DNA from: Gnetum montanum
Taxonomy: Eukaryota; Streptophyta; Gnetopsida; Gnetales; Gnetaceae
Direction of reading: 5' to 3'
DNA: 47,074 nt
Assembly (NCBI GenBank): GCA_015680685.1
Contig: MNCI01025473.1
Location: 8,286 to 55,359, forward strand
In this document: one piece after another, positions 10,021 to 19,722 of the stretch
Layout: every line of letters starts with the position of its first letter
Position numbering within the stretch: the first letter of the stretch is position 1
Program-made: the position numbers and the translations under genes
The notes under the pieces: model-generated
What the model was told of the DNA's origin: nothing
Databases searched by the model: none
What the model saw: the letters and a program-made list of their open reading frames with translations, nothing else

Positions 10021-11418
10021 CATTAGTATCATGAAAGTTAGTTAGATATTGACTCAACAAAGTGGTAGACTAACATTAGATGTAATAAGAAAAGATCATG
10101 TAGATATTTTGTTACAATATTATATTTTTGTTTTAAATATTCAGTCTAATAGCAAACAAGAAGAATGTGATACTCATCCTCAAGATCACATCAATCACAC
10201 ATAGCCTACATGTATTTTTTTCCTTATGAAGTTGCATCCATCTTCCACTTTCTATCTTAACATGATGTGAACTCAACAAAACTTGTAATGCAACATTTCA
10301 TTGGAAGGAGTACAATTGTTGATATTTTATTGAAAGGAGTACAATTGCTAGTAGATAGTGAATTCTTTTCTGGTTGAGAGGCCAAGTACCATATGGTTAG
10401 ACTTTGTTATGGAAAATAATAAATATCATGATGACACACGAGAATTATTATAGGTTTGTATTGGGTGGACTTTGTCATGAAAAACAAATAATTATCATCA
10501 TTATTTGGTTGAGAGGCCAACCACCCATAGGTGGAGTTTTTCATGAGCAGTAACTAATGTTCATCATAGCGCTAAGCCATCAAATGGAACATTTCAATTT
10601 TAAGGTGGTGTAAATTTATGCAAATATTGCTAATGACACTTTTGATAGTTGATTGGAATAGTAGGAGAGAGATAGTAACATTCTTCATCTAGTTTATTAA
10701 ATATAATGTGATGTAAATAAATTTGTTTTTTATCTTCTACAATAAACCACAATTGTGTTGATTGGTTGGCGAATATTTTTAGGATTTTGTTGCACTTCCT
10801 CCTAAAAAATATTTCATTTTCTCAACCATTGCATTCATTCAACATACCATCTGTGATTTTGTGAATTCTTAGACCTACTTTAGAGAATTTGTCTTGCGTT
10901 AATATGAGTGTGATTGCATTTACATTGAGCAAGGTGTTTGCATCTTCACCTTTTAATTTTTTCTGTTTTCTACTTTCTTTTAATATCTTTCTAAAAAAAT
11001 TTACGACGTTGAAGTCCCAAACAATACATCCATGATCCATACCGTACCTTATACGAACGCATCCTTGAGGGAATGTTTAAAAGTTGTCAATTTCAAAACG
11101 CTCATAACCATTTGTCCTTGTTGAAATTGCACGTTCTGCTATTTAAAAGAGCCATCCCATCTTACGAAACATCCCCTCGTGCAATACCCTCGTTTCCAAG
11201 ATTGTGACGCGCTTCTTTTTGTTTATGGGCATGGTAGGTTGGATAGCCGTGTTCTTCTTAAACCCTATCGCTGTTAATGGGCTGAAACCGCGATAACATC
11301 TGCTCTCTTCGAATTTCTGTACCGAGAAAAAGGAGCCACGTCCTTAGAATCTTACATTCATTCAGGCTGAAGCTCGACCGTAACAAGTAGTCACTCAAGG
11401 CCACGACAAACAACAAAA
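10021..11418. other. Unique DNA upstream of the wax synthase gene
   Basis: No gene or LTR is recognised. It holds AT-rich DNA with imperfect local repeats: GGTTGAGAGGCCAA at about 10372 and 10505, and GGAGTACAATTG at about 10306 and 10338. The distal part may be decayed repeat; the proximal 300 bp should contain the wax synthase promoter and 5' untranslated region. Confidence 0.5.
11140..11147 (+). promoter_or_regulatory. Possible TATA box for the wax synthase gene
   Basis: TATTTAAA lies about 270 bp before the start codon. This would give a 5' untranslated region near 240 nt. The match is short and occurs in AT-rich DNA, so support is weak. Confidence 0.3.
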
Positions 11419-12489
11419 ATGGATGCAGCAGCAGCAGCTGCAAAAATTTGGATTCCAGGTTCTCTGGTATGCGCCTTGATTTACACGTACTATGCAGTTC
11501 TGCATCTGCCAAAAGGATTTCTTCGTCTGTCAGCGCTTTCAATCGTTTTACGTATGCTCGTGTACGTCCCCTGGCAAATTCAATCATTCCATTTACGTGC
11601 CATTTGTTTGTTTCTGTTTCCATGGCTCGGCGTATTCAAGCTTCTCATGCTCTGTTTTGATGCGGGCCCTCTCACAACTCGCTGGGCTATGCAGAGCCCT
11701 CTTCATTTCATTAGCGTAGCTGTTTTCCCCATCAAAATTCAGGATCCCAGTTTTGCTCCCAAATCTGAAGTTGCACAAAAATCTGACACATCGAATGCCA
11801 AGATCCTGGTTCTGGAACTGTGCATCTTATCGTTGATTATATACTCTTATTCATTTAGGGAGCTCATCCCCCACAATATACTGTTGTTGCTGTACTGTTT
11901 TCATCTGTATTTTGCATTGGATATTGTTCTGGGATGCTTGAGAGCCCCTGTCAATGCTCTGTTGAAGGTGCCTTTGGAGCCCCAGTTTAACAGGCCATAC
12001 CTTTCTTCCTCCCTGCAAGACTTTTGGGGCCGCAGATGGAATCTAATTGCATCGCTTGTTCTCAGAGAAACCGTGTACAATCCTGTGTTGAATTTGTTGC
12101 GGGCTATCCATAAACCTTATCTGCCGAGGAAGGGGAATAGCGATCATGGAAGGCAAAAATTCCCTCTCTGGACAAGAGCAGTGGCTACAGTGTTGACTTT
12201 CCTTGTATCTGGTCTGATGCATGAACTCATCTTTTTCTACATGAGCAGGAGAAGGCCGAGTTGGGAGCAGACTGCATTTTTCACCCTGCATGGCTTATGT
12301 GTTGTGGCTGAGATTGTGTTGGAAAGAACGATTGCTCACATTTCACTGCCAAAGTTTGTTACCGTGCCTTTGACTCTTGGGTTTATTTATGTGACGGCCG
12401 TTTGGTTATTCTTCCCTCCAATTATAAGATATGGTCTAGATACTGAAGCAATTCAGGAATTCTCAAGGTTTCTGTTTCGTGGGAAATGA
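11419..12489 (+). CDS. Wax synthase (long-chain-alcohol O-fatty-acyltransferase), intronless
   Basis: The 356-residue protein is a plant wax synthase of the MBOAT-related family. It would transfer a fatty acyl group from acyl-CoA to a long-chain alcohol, making wax esters in the endoplasmic reticulum membrane. Several hydrophobic spans are visible (about 11-30, 33-50, 58-80, 127-147, 152-172, 252-274, 286-302 and 312-336). The family motif LQDFWGRRWN lies at 199-208. A hydrophobic SGLMHEL at 264-270 holds the expected catalytic His at 268. Length and single-exon structure fit plant homologues of about 340-350 residues. The start is the first ATG, followed by an alanine run. Element D begins only 34 bp after the stop codon, and the likely native 3' end is displaced to 19523. 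Substrate chain length cannot be read from sequence. Confidence 0.9.
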   Translation: MDAAAAAAKIWIPGSLVCALIYTYYAVLHLPKGFLRLSALSIVLRMLVYVPWQIQSFHLRAICLFLFPWLGVFKLLMLCFDAGPLTTRWAMQSPLHFISVAVFPIKIQDPSFAPKSEVAQKSDTSNAKILVLELCILSLIIYSYSFRELIPHNILLLLYCFHLYFALDIVLGCLRAPVNALLKVPLEPQFNRPYLSSSLQDFWGRRWNLIASLVLRETVYNPVLNLLRAIHKPYLPRKGNSDHGRQKFPLWTRAVATVLTFLVSGLMHELIFFYMSRRRPSWEQTAFFTLHGLCVVAEIVLERTIAHISLPKFVTVPLTLGFIYVTAVWLFFPPIIRYGLDTEAIQEFSRFLFRGK

Positions 12490-12518
12490 ATAATGAATAA
12501 TATGAAGCCAAATTGTGG

Positions 12519-12523
12519 CGGCC
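12519..12523. repeat. Probable target duplication of element D, left copy
   Basis: CGGCC precedes the D 5' LTR, and CGACC (19523-19527) follows the 3' LTR. The one mismatch is a transition, consistent with an aged 5-bp duplication. Confidence 0.7.
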
Positions 12524-12537
12524 TGATGAGACGCTGC

Positions 12538-12557
12538 GATATCGCGTACGCGATATC
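12538..12557. promoter_or_regulatory. Perfect 20-bp palindrome in the U3 of D
   Basis: GATATCGCGTACGCGATATC is identical to its reverse complement and lies about 15 bp before the TATA-like box. It contains two GATATC sites and CpG-rich DNA. Related palindromes occur in the U3 of A and B. Confidence 0.7.
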
Positions 12558-12571
12558 CCGGTCAGTCGCCA

Positions 12572-12583
12572 TATTTATAAATA
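12572..12583 (+). promoter_or_regulatory. LTR TATA box of element D
   Basis: TATTTATAAATA is followed by a GGGGCGGC stretch. The A and B LTRs have the same ATAAATAAG-type box in the same place relative to their palindromes. Confidence 0.6.
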
Positions 12584-12751
12584 AGGGGCGGCACTCCCTT
12601 CATTTCCCAATCCTGGCTAGAAGCAGCGAAGCTCTGGCAGTTTGAACACTCCAGAGTTATATTAATATCCCATGTGCCCGCAGTAGGAGTCCTAGAGTGA
12701 ACGGCTCTTTATTCGAGCAACTTTGTAACCTGAACATAAGTTGTGTACGGC

Positions 12752-12757
12752 AATAAA
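12752..12757 (+). terminator. LTR polyadenylation signal of element D
   Basis: AATAAA lies in TACGGCAATAAAGATG, a context kept in the A and B LTRs. It probably marks the end of R, and could serve the upstream wax synthase mRNA. Confidence 0.55.
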
Positions 12758-12829
12758 GATGAACTTGATTGGATAAACCTTGCAGTACATGGTTTTATTT
12801 TGTTGTTATTTATTGCTTTCCTAGTGCGC

Positions 12830-12894
12830 ACGAGTACGACTTGATTACGAGCATCTACGGATGTGTACGGCTAATCAAGGAATCAGCTGCTCGT
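12830..12894 (+). other. Three-stem LTR hairpin, copy D1
   Basis: The outer stem is ACGAG (12830-12834) with CTCGT (12890-12894). The middle stem is CTTGATTA (12840-12847) with TAATCAAG (12872-12879). The apical stem is CATC (12852-12855) with GATG (12860-12863) around TACG. Internal loops are TACGA, CGAG, TGTACGGC and GAATCAGCTG. Confidence 0.78.
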
Positions 12895-12900
12895 TGCAAC

Positions 12901-13030
12901 GCGTGAGTACGACTTGATTACGAGCATTGTAACTGCTTGGTAACCCAGTAGCGTATTCCAGGATCTGCGCTTGGTAATCCCAGTGGTAGTCCAATGTGTA
13001 CGGCTGGTCAAGGAATCGGCTACTCATCGC
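12901..13030 (+). other. Three-stem LTR hairpin, copy D2, with 62-nt apical insertion
   Basis: The outer stem is TGAG/CTCA plus GCG/CGC with one bulge. The middle stem CTTGATTA (12913-12920) pairs with TGGTCAAG (13005-13012) using two G-U pairs. The apical stem is CATTG (12925-12929) with CAATG (12992-12996). The loop between them holds 62 nt containing CTTGGTAACCCAGTAGCG. Other internal loops match D1 in length. Confidence 0.72.
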
Positions 13031-13043
13031 TAGGCTAGAACGT

Positions 13044-13114
13044 GTGATAAGTACGACTTGGCTACGAGCACCCATGGGTGTGTACGGCTAGCCAAGGAAT
13101 TGACTGCTTATCAC
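13044..13114 (+). other. Three-stem LTR hairpin, copy D3
   Basis: The outer stem is GTGATAAG (13044-13051) with CTTATCAC (13107-13114). The middle stem is CTTGGCTA (13057-13064) with TAGCCAAG (13089-13096). The apical stem is CACC/GGTG around CATG. Internal loops are TACGA, CGAG, TGTACGGC and GAATTGACTG. All stems pair perfectly, although several bases differ from D1. Confidence 0.8.
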
Positions 13115-13534
13115 ACTTAGGCTAAATAGGTGCCTCAGTACGACCACTTCGAGCACTTGCGTTACGTGTGGTGATCCCAGTAACAATTAGCGTTTGGTAG
13201 CCACAGTTGCATAGTTCAGGGTGTGTCCGGTAAGTGGGAACGGATGCTGACGCTAGTTAATTTAGACTTAGGACATTAGTTAGAGTTAGTTAGTTTCTCA
13301 ACCCTTTTCCTCATAGCTTAGGAGATAAACTGAAAAATACCAAAAAAATCATATACCTCAGACTTGCTTAACCATACACCGTGACACATACAAGCAAGCC
13401 TGGGAAGACAACGAACGATTAACCCCAAGTGTTTCTTGTGGCATTAAGGTATTTAGTCTGCGGAGTTCGACCGGATCGCGCATACACGCTCGTATTCGTA
13501 TAGTTGAGTGTAGGCATCCCTCGCCACTCATCAT

Positions 13535-13551
13535 TGGCGCCGTTGTCGGGG
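13535..13551 (+). other. Primer binding site of element D
   Basis: TGGCGCCGTTGTCGGGG lies one base after the LTR end. It differs from the complement of the plant tRNA-Asp 3' end at one position. Confidence 0.85.
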
Positions 13552-13676
13552 ACTAAGTGTTTTTACGCCAATTGAACATAAGGGATATCACTCACATCGT
13601 TGTGAGCTTTAACGAACTTTTGGGTTAATCTGTTAATCAAGAACATTAAATAACGGTTAAACAGCACACCATCAGG

Positions 13677-16600
13677 ATGGCTTCTTCTCATAAAATTAAC
13701 TCACCTAAGGGCAATACAGGAGACGGTCAGCATCAGACGCATAACCTAGACCAGCCATGTCCTAAACAATCTAAAGTAACATATACTCATCCTGATGAGT
13801 ATGTCTCGGATTTTACTTTTATTCTCCATCAAGATGAACAACTGCGATGGAGAGATCTGCAAGGTAACATTGTGTTACCCCTAGATCGAGCAACCCCCAA
13901 CATGCTTTTTCGTGCCTTAGCACAGATTGGCATGCAAGAACTGTTTGCGGAATACGTTTTGGATGACCATGACACAAGGGATTATCATCCCACAAATGCC
14001 CAACGTATTCGGGATGCAAGGCAGGAGAGCCAACATTCACTGTTGAAGGGTAAGGTCCCCCATGTCATTAGTGAAATAGGAGACGAGGAACCCCTCACAA
14101 TGGGTTTCTTAGAAAATGATGTTCCTCCTCCTCACTTTGGTGAAGAGGTTAAGCATTAGTGCCTTCGATCAATTGTACATGCTACAGGCTCTGATCTCCG
14201 TGAGCACCAACTGTTCACGGTAGGAACAACTACTCACACTAAGGACAGACACTTAGATCGTTACAACGATCGGGGCCGAAGTAGCCGAAGAGAAGGTAAG
14301 AAACATCGCCACGGTGATGGATCCCCTTCCTCTTCTCCTTCATCTCACCATTCACACTCTCCTTCCACATCTGGGCGCAACCATCATGAGCATAATGGGA
14401 GAGTAAAAGTAAAAGGAAAGATGAAATACCTCGACAAGAAGGTCGAGAGGAGTTAGGACAAGGGCAAGGACGTAGGGAAAGTAGGGAACCACCACGTAGA
14501 CATCACAGGCGTCATGAAAAAGATGATCATGACGAACCCCTATTCGCAACCCGAAGCATGCTTAACATAACAGAGGCAGTTAGGATCCCCACAAGGCACT
14601 TAAAGGACAGCAGGATCAAGCGTTTGAACATAAATAATATCCCACGTTTTGAAGGGGGATACAACGCTGATCCTCAACATCATTTACAGGCATTCCACGA
14701 TGCTTGTGCCTTGCAGAATATAGATAATGAGTGGCAGAAACTCAAGTTGTTCCCAAGGACACTCATCAAAGAAGCAGAGAGCTGGTACCGGTCCGTGGAA
14801 CCAGAAACCATCAGGAGGTGGAGTACGATGCTTGAACTGTTCAACAACAAATATCAAACGTACTCCAGAGTGTCCAACTTACGTAAGCAGATCCAAGGTT
14901 GGAAACAAGGTGCTTATGAACCCTTGGATGCTGCCATGGCCCGCTACTATACACTACTACATCGTTGCCCGAGCCATGGGTACGCTAAGCAAGGTCAACT
15001 TCGCCACATCGTGGATGGGCTACGAAATGAAACGAAAAGAACTCTTGGGACTTATGCCCAAAGGAGACTCTCCCAACTAAGAGCCCATGAAGTTGAAAGC
15101 TTGTTGGAACAAGTAGCACAAGAAGAGGGTGAGCTACGGAAGAGAGAAAGTGTGGAAGAATACAACCGCGATCCCTCCAAAAGTTGGTGATGAGAAGGAT
15201 GAGTCACCACTCGAAGAGTTGGTGAACCGGAAAACCGTGCCGATCCAAAAGTTAACAACAGAAATAATAGCTAAGGTAGACGATGTATGAAGTTCCTTAG
15301 ACTCTAAAATAGAACCAGTCTTGAAAATTGTAGAAGAGTCTAAGGTTGAGCAAAGTAGTGACAAAGGAAAGAAAAAGTGGAGAGATTTAAGCCCTGCACA
15401 TAACAAGGGTAAGGGAAAAATCACTAACTTCGATGTGGCTGTAAATTCTGATTCAGACAATGATAGTGGATGTGAGGTTTGCTACTATGACCATCCTAAG
15501 GGATGTTGTCCTATTATCTCACATCTGCAGGAGTCTGGGGTGTATGCGCTAAATCCAAGACTTAATCAATGGCAAACACCCCGAAGGTTACCTTATCCAC
15601 AAGGTAACCCAAGGCAGTTCCACCAACCACTAACGTATTACCCAAGTGGAACTCCACCTTAACCCATTGGACAGCATCAGCAATGGCAATACCCACAGTC
15701 ATGGGGGATGCCATTGCCGAAACAGTAGTACCCTTACCGGCAGCCCGATCCTTATGGATATTATGTGTAGCAGCCGATTTCTCCAAGTGACTCTATGGGT
15801 CATGCAACCCCCAACCGTCACTACCAAGCTTGGGAGTACTTCAGAAGGACTCCTCCTCCGGGACACACTCCATATCCACACCATCCTCCTAATCCAACCA
15901 CACCTCTTCCACCTCAAGTAGTTCCGATAACACCTCCTGCTCCAACAATGCAAGGGGAACTTCCTCCTCAACCGTAACAACGTCACACTACGAGAGCTAT
16001 AAATATCCAACCTGCTGATGGTTCTGACAACGGTAAAAAGAGCAGACCTTACTTCAGAACCAAAGCCCAGACAAACTATTGCAACAACAAGCGGTTGAGG
16101 CCATGTACATGCCTCCACCATCTAACACTTCGAAGCACCCTTCAGTCCAAAGGAGTGTAACACATATGATTATGTTAACACATACCGTAACTGACTGGAT
16201 CAAGGTAGGCCACCTTCACAGGAAACTAACTGACCCTGGGAGTTCCTTTATTTATTTGTAGATCGCTGGACATGCACCACATCGAGCTCTTCTTAGCTCA
16301 GGTTCCGAAGTCAACTTAATTTTGCGAAAGATTTATCACGCTTGGAACCTGCCACAACTTAAGAATAGCAATATCCAACTAGAGTTGGCGGACCAGTCCA
16401 TCACCATTCCCTTGGGATTGGTGGAGGATGTTATTACCACTGTGTGTGGTTGGTCCTACCCAGCGGATTTTCTAGTGATCAATGTTAACAACAACGAAGG
16501 AGACTTCCCAATTATAATGGGAAGGGCATGGTTAAGCACAGTAGACGCATGCTTTAGGATCCGCAATCTTTCCTTGGAAATCTCTAAGATAAACATATGT

Positions 16601-16990
16601 GGAAAGATCGAAAAGAGGATAGTTCCATGCATCACATATAGTGATTCATCGGGTGATGACATGGAGGAAATGTCTCCATGTAACACGTGTGCCCAAGAAA
16701 CTCTGCAACAAAGATGCCTATATGTAGCAACCACACAAGAAGTAGTAGACACCCTGTGGTTGACAGCTTCTCATAGGGGCAAATAAATATGCATGGAACG
16801 AACTGAGGAAACTCATGCCAACAACCGTGGCATAGACACATTGGAACGTGAGCGTCACCAACTTCCACCCCTAAACTTAAGATCATCAATTGGGAGAAGT
16901 TGGGCACTTCTAAGAAATTCAAACAAACGCTCATTACTTCGGATCTCTCCCTTACGACTCAGTCATGGGGGAGATGGCCACCTATGCTAA
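13677..16990 (+). pseudogene. Gag-protease polyprotein of element D (broken)
   Basis: Plus-strand frames give the same order as in B. The gag N-terminus (13677-14159) has FTFILHQDEQLRW. The Retrotrans_gag-type domain (14558-15190) has ESWYRSVEPETIRRW and LRKQIQGWKQG. A basic linker (15321-15662) and a proline/glutamine-rich linker follow, then the protease (about 16262-16786) and a C-terminus ending GHLC-stop at 16990. The protease active-site aspartate is lost: the text reads LLSSGSEVNLI where B has LLDSGSGVNLI. Frameshifts and stops separate the segments. There is no RT, RNase H or integrase. Confidence 0.85.
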
Positions 16991-18837
16991 CCATATGGGG
17001 CCCTCAGTTCTTTTAAGTTTTTGTTTTACATCATCGTTATACTTTTCTATTTTTTGTGTGTGAGTGTGTGTCATCCACCATGTAAGTTCGTCACCCAATA
17101 CGTGTTCAGACCGATGGGATGAACTGTTTTTCATTAATTGCTAATATTTGGTTTTTACCTTTAAAGTTCCAATGTTGATACTAAGGTATGTTTCTTTTGA
17201 TATGGCAGGCAATGAGATCACTTCATCCATCCATCCATCAAAATCTATGGTTTCCCTTGGCTTGGAAATGTACAGTTCTTTTTTCTAATAAGAACTTTAA
17301 TGAACCGGTGACTGGGTATTTCTCAAACTAAGGAAGGACTCAAGGATTGCAAAGGGTGTGACTTCAAGGGAACTTGGTGCTCTTGTGTTGGTTATTCACT
17401 TGGGTGCTTGGATGTTTTCTTCTTGAGTTTTCTTACTGTTCCGATGTTACCCATTCTTTGGAAGCTGAGACAATAAAAATAAGACATCTTTGCATGGTGT
17501 GGTCCCCACGCATAAAAACACAAAACACAAACCCCCCCCCCCCAAAGTGAGGATTCAAAGCACACCCCTTAGACGAAATAAAATTTGGGCTGCACGCACT
17601 GGTTATGGAACCACCGTGTTCCCTTTAACTAAGGCCCTTCTCGCTTCCCATTCTCTCCTTGTTTTGTCGGAATGGTGGTGGCTCTTTGAAGATGCATCCT
17701 TGTTATCCAAGTGGATGGTTTAACCGAATGCATTGATGCGAAGTCACTGGAAGTGGTTGGTTTGAGCCGAAGTTGGAATGAGATTTGCCAAGTTGCATTA
17801 ATCATAAAACACACCAGGGGCTGTACACCACCTTGTTCTTGGGATTCCATTCCTCTTCCCTTTTCTCCACCCTTCTCTCCACTATTCACCTCATTGCCAA
17901 TTGTATCATTAGTGTATATATTTTGGTTGATGCATTGTTTTCTTTTTTGGTAAATTCTAGCGGTTAAGACTTTAACTCTTGTTCTAATGGACATTCCCAG
18001 AGCCTACGGACTCTTTGAATGTAAGATTGTCAGGGCATTAAGGGCATGAGCCTGCTTTGGGGAGGACCCACTGACATTCCTATTTGGAACATTAGTTAAC
18101 TTCTTTTCCTTAACATTTTGCAATTAATTTTATTTTTGTTCATTTCCATCTTGACATCCACTTCACTGATGCCATAGTTGTCCCTTTTTACCTATCTTTC
18201 TTACTCCTTTTCTTTCTCCATTCTAACGCTACCGGAGGTTCGCGATTAGTCATGGGGGTACGGGGCCTGATTTTTCGATTTTTATCCTAAGCCCCGGATT
18301 TTTTCGTTTTTCTTCCTAACCCCTATGCCTTCGGTAGTCATCATCTACATTTTCCCAGATCCATAGCAGCTATACCACAACCTAGCCAATGAACCTAAAC
18401 CGAAGCAAGGTATTCTTTACTTAATGATTCAATTACCCTTGCTAATATATGATTGTGTTGTGTGTGCAGATGGTAATCATACAACAACGGAATGGATCTG
18501 GAGTAAACACTTGGAATGGAGCAGCACTGAAGCAGCTATGCAAGGAGTAGAATGGATCATGCGCTTACGGATGGACAACAGAAGGCGCAATCTAGGCGTT
18601 GGCAGCAGCAAGACTCTTCTCCCTTTTTCTCTTCTACTCTCTCTCCTCTTTTCTCTCAACTGCCAAATGTGGCTTAATGTCATTGTAATAAGGTGTTCAC
18701 CCTTGTTGTCATGAACACCAATTTTGTCAAGTCTTGTAATAATGATCCGTTCACATGTCATCCCATTAGTTCCATTCCCCTCAATAATCCCATACCTACC
18801 TGATATCATTGTAAGGAACTCGAGGACGAGTTTTCAT
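16991..18837 (+). other. 3' non-coding region of element D
   Basis: No gene is recognised. It contains a CATC repeat near 17224-17240, a poly-C run near 17531-17543, and GAGGATTCAAAGCACACC near 17553. Similar motifs in the same order occur in E near 29810-30260. Close to the 3' end is AACTCGAGGACGAGTTTT, the motif that precedes the polypurine tract in this family. Confidence 0.6.
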
Positions 18838-18849
18838 TCAGTCATGGGG
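18838..18849 (+). other. Polypurine tract of element D, cut by the gap
   Basis: TCAGTCATGGGG runs directly into the N gap. By comparison with C and E the LTR should start a few bases later. Confidence 0.7.
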
Positions 18850-19320
18850 NNNNNNNNNNNNNNNNNNNNNNNNNNNNNNNNNNNNNNNNNNNNNNNNNNN
18901 NNNNNNNNNNNNNNNNNNNNNNNNNNNNNNNNNNNNNNNNNNNNNNNNNNNNNNNNNNNNNNNNNNNNNNNNNNNNNNNNNNNNNNNNNNNNNNNNNNNN
19001 NNNNNNNNNNNNNNNNNNNNNNNNNNNNNNNNNNNNNNNNNNNNNNNNNNNNNNNNNNNNNNNNNNNNNNNNNNNNNNNNNNNNNNNNNNNNNNNNNNNN
19101 NNNNNNNNNNNNNNNNNNNNNNNNNNNNNNNNNNNNNNNNNNNNNNNNNNNNNNNNNNNNNNNNNNNNNNNNNNNNNNNNNNNNNNNNNNNNNNNNNNNN
19201 NNNNNNNNNNNNNNNNNNNNNNNNNNNNNNNNNNNNNNNNNNNNNNNNNNNNNNNNNNNNNNNNNNNNNNNNNNNNNNNNNNNNNNNNNNNNNNNNNNNN
19301 NNNNNNNNNNNNNNNNNNNN
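18850..19320. other. Assembly gap (471 N)
   Basis: The gap replaces the start of the D 3' LTR. Judging from the 5' LTR, about 808 bp of LTR is missing, so the N count underestimates the gap. Confidence 0.9.
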
Positions 19321-19522
19321 GAAAAATACCAAAAAAATCATATACCTCAGACTTGCTTAACCATACACCGTGACACATACAAGCAAGCCTGAGAAGACAA
19401 CGAACGATTAACCCCAAGTGTTTCTTGTGGCGTTAAGGCATTTAGTTTGCGGAGTTCGACCGGATCGCGCGTACATGCTCGTATTTGTATGGTTGAGTGT
19501 AGGGGTACCTCGCCACTCATCA
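19321..19522 (+). repeat. 3' LTR of element D, last 202 bp
   Basis: It starts GAAAAATACCAAAAAAATC and closely matches 13332-13533 of the 5' LTR by eye, with about ten differences. It ends CCACTCATCA and is followed by CGACC, the probable right target duplication. Confidence 0.9.
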
Positions 19523-19722
19523 CGACCCATGTTTTACTTTAATAAATGTCTTTGTCCATATGTAATATACTTCCATGCTGGATGTAGGCTTTTTCATTTA
19601 TTTACGCTTGTTTTCTGGCAATCAAGCATTTAATTAATTGTGACTATTCCCTGGCCACCTTGCTTCTGGCTGCGTACTGTCATAATTGAATGGACGGTGA
19701 CAACTTTTTGATTAATTAATTT
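19523..19722 (+). other. Displaced 3' untranslated region of the wax synthase gene (inferred)
   Basis: The 200 bp between elements D and copia would directly continue the sequence after the wax synthase stop codon once D is removed. AATAAA lies at 19541-19546 and would sit about 50 bp after the stop codon in the uninterrupted gene. This is a consistent position for the native polyadenylation signal. Confidence 0.6.

Larger units (their letters stand above)
12524..13533 (+). repeat. 5' LTR of element D
   Basis: The 1010-bp LTR starts TGATGAGACGCTG and ends GCCACTCATCA. U3 holds a perfect 20-bp palindrome. A TATA-like TATTTATAAATA lies at 12572-12583 and an AATAAA polyadenylation signal at 12752-12757. 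Three structured hairpins lie downstream of that, in U5. The wax synthase transcript may also end at this AATAAA. Confidence 0.9.
12524..19522 (+). mobile_element. Element D: non-autonomous Ty3/gypsy element (gag-protease only)
   Basis: The element has a 5' LTR (12524-13533), tRNA-Asp primer site, gag-protease frame (13677-16990), non-coding 3' region and polypurine tract at 18838-18849. A 3' LTR follows, only the last 202 bp of which is sequenced (19321-19522). It has the same domain content and C-terminus as B and no RT or integrase. It inserted in the likely 3' untranslated region of the wax synthase gene. Confidence 0.88.

Noticed and set aside
10822-11040. 72-residue minus-strand frame upstream of the wax synthase
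   Set aside because: No recognised domain, AT-rich DNA and no homologous copy in the window; probably chance.
11448-11778. Overlapping frames within the wax synthase gene
   Set aside because: They are other-frame shadows of the 356-residue wax synthase, with no recognisable domains.
18724-19417. Long reading frames across 18850-19320 and 31286-31575
   Set aside because: They are open only because the N gap contains no stop codons.
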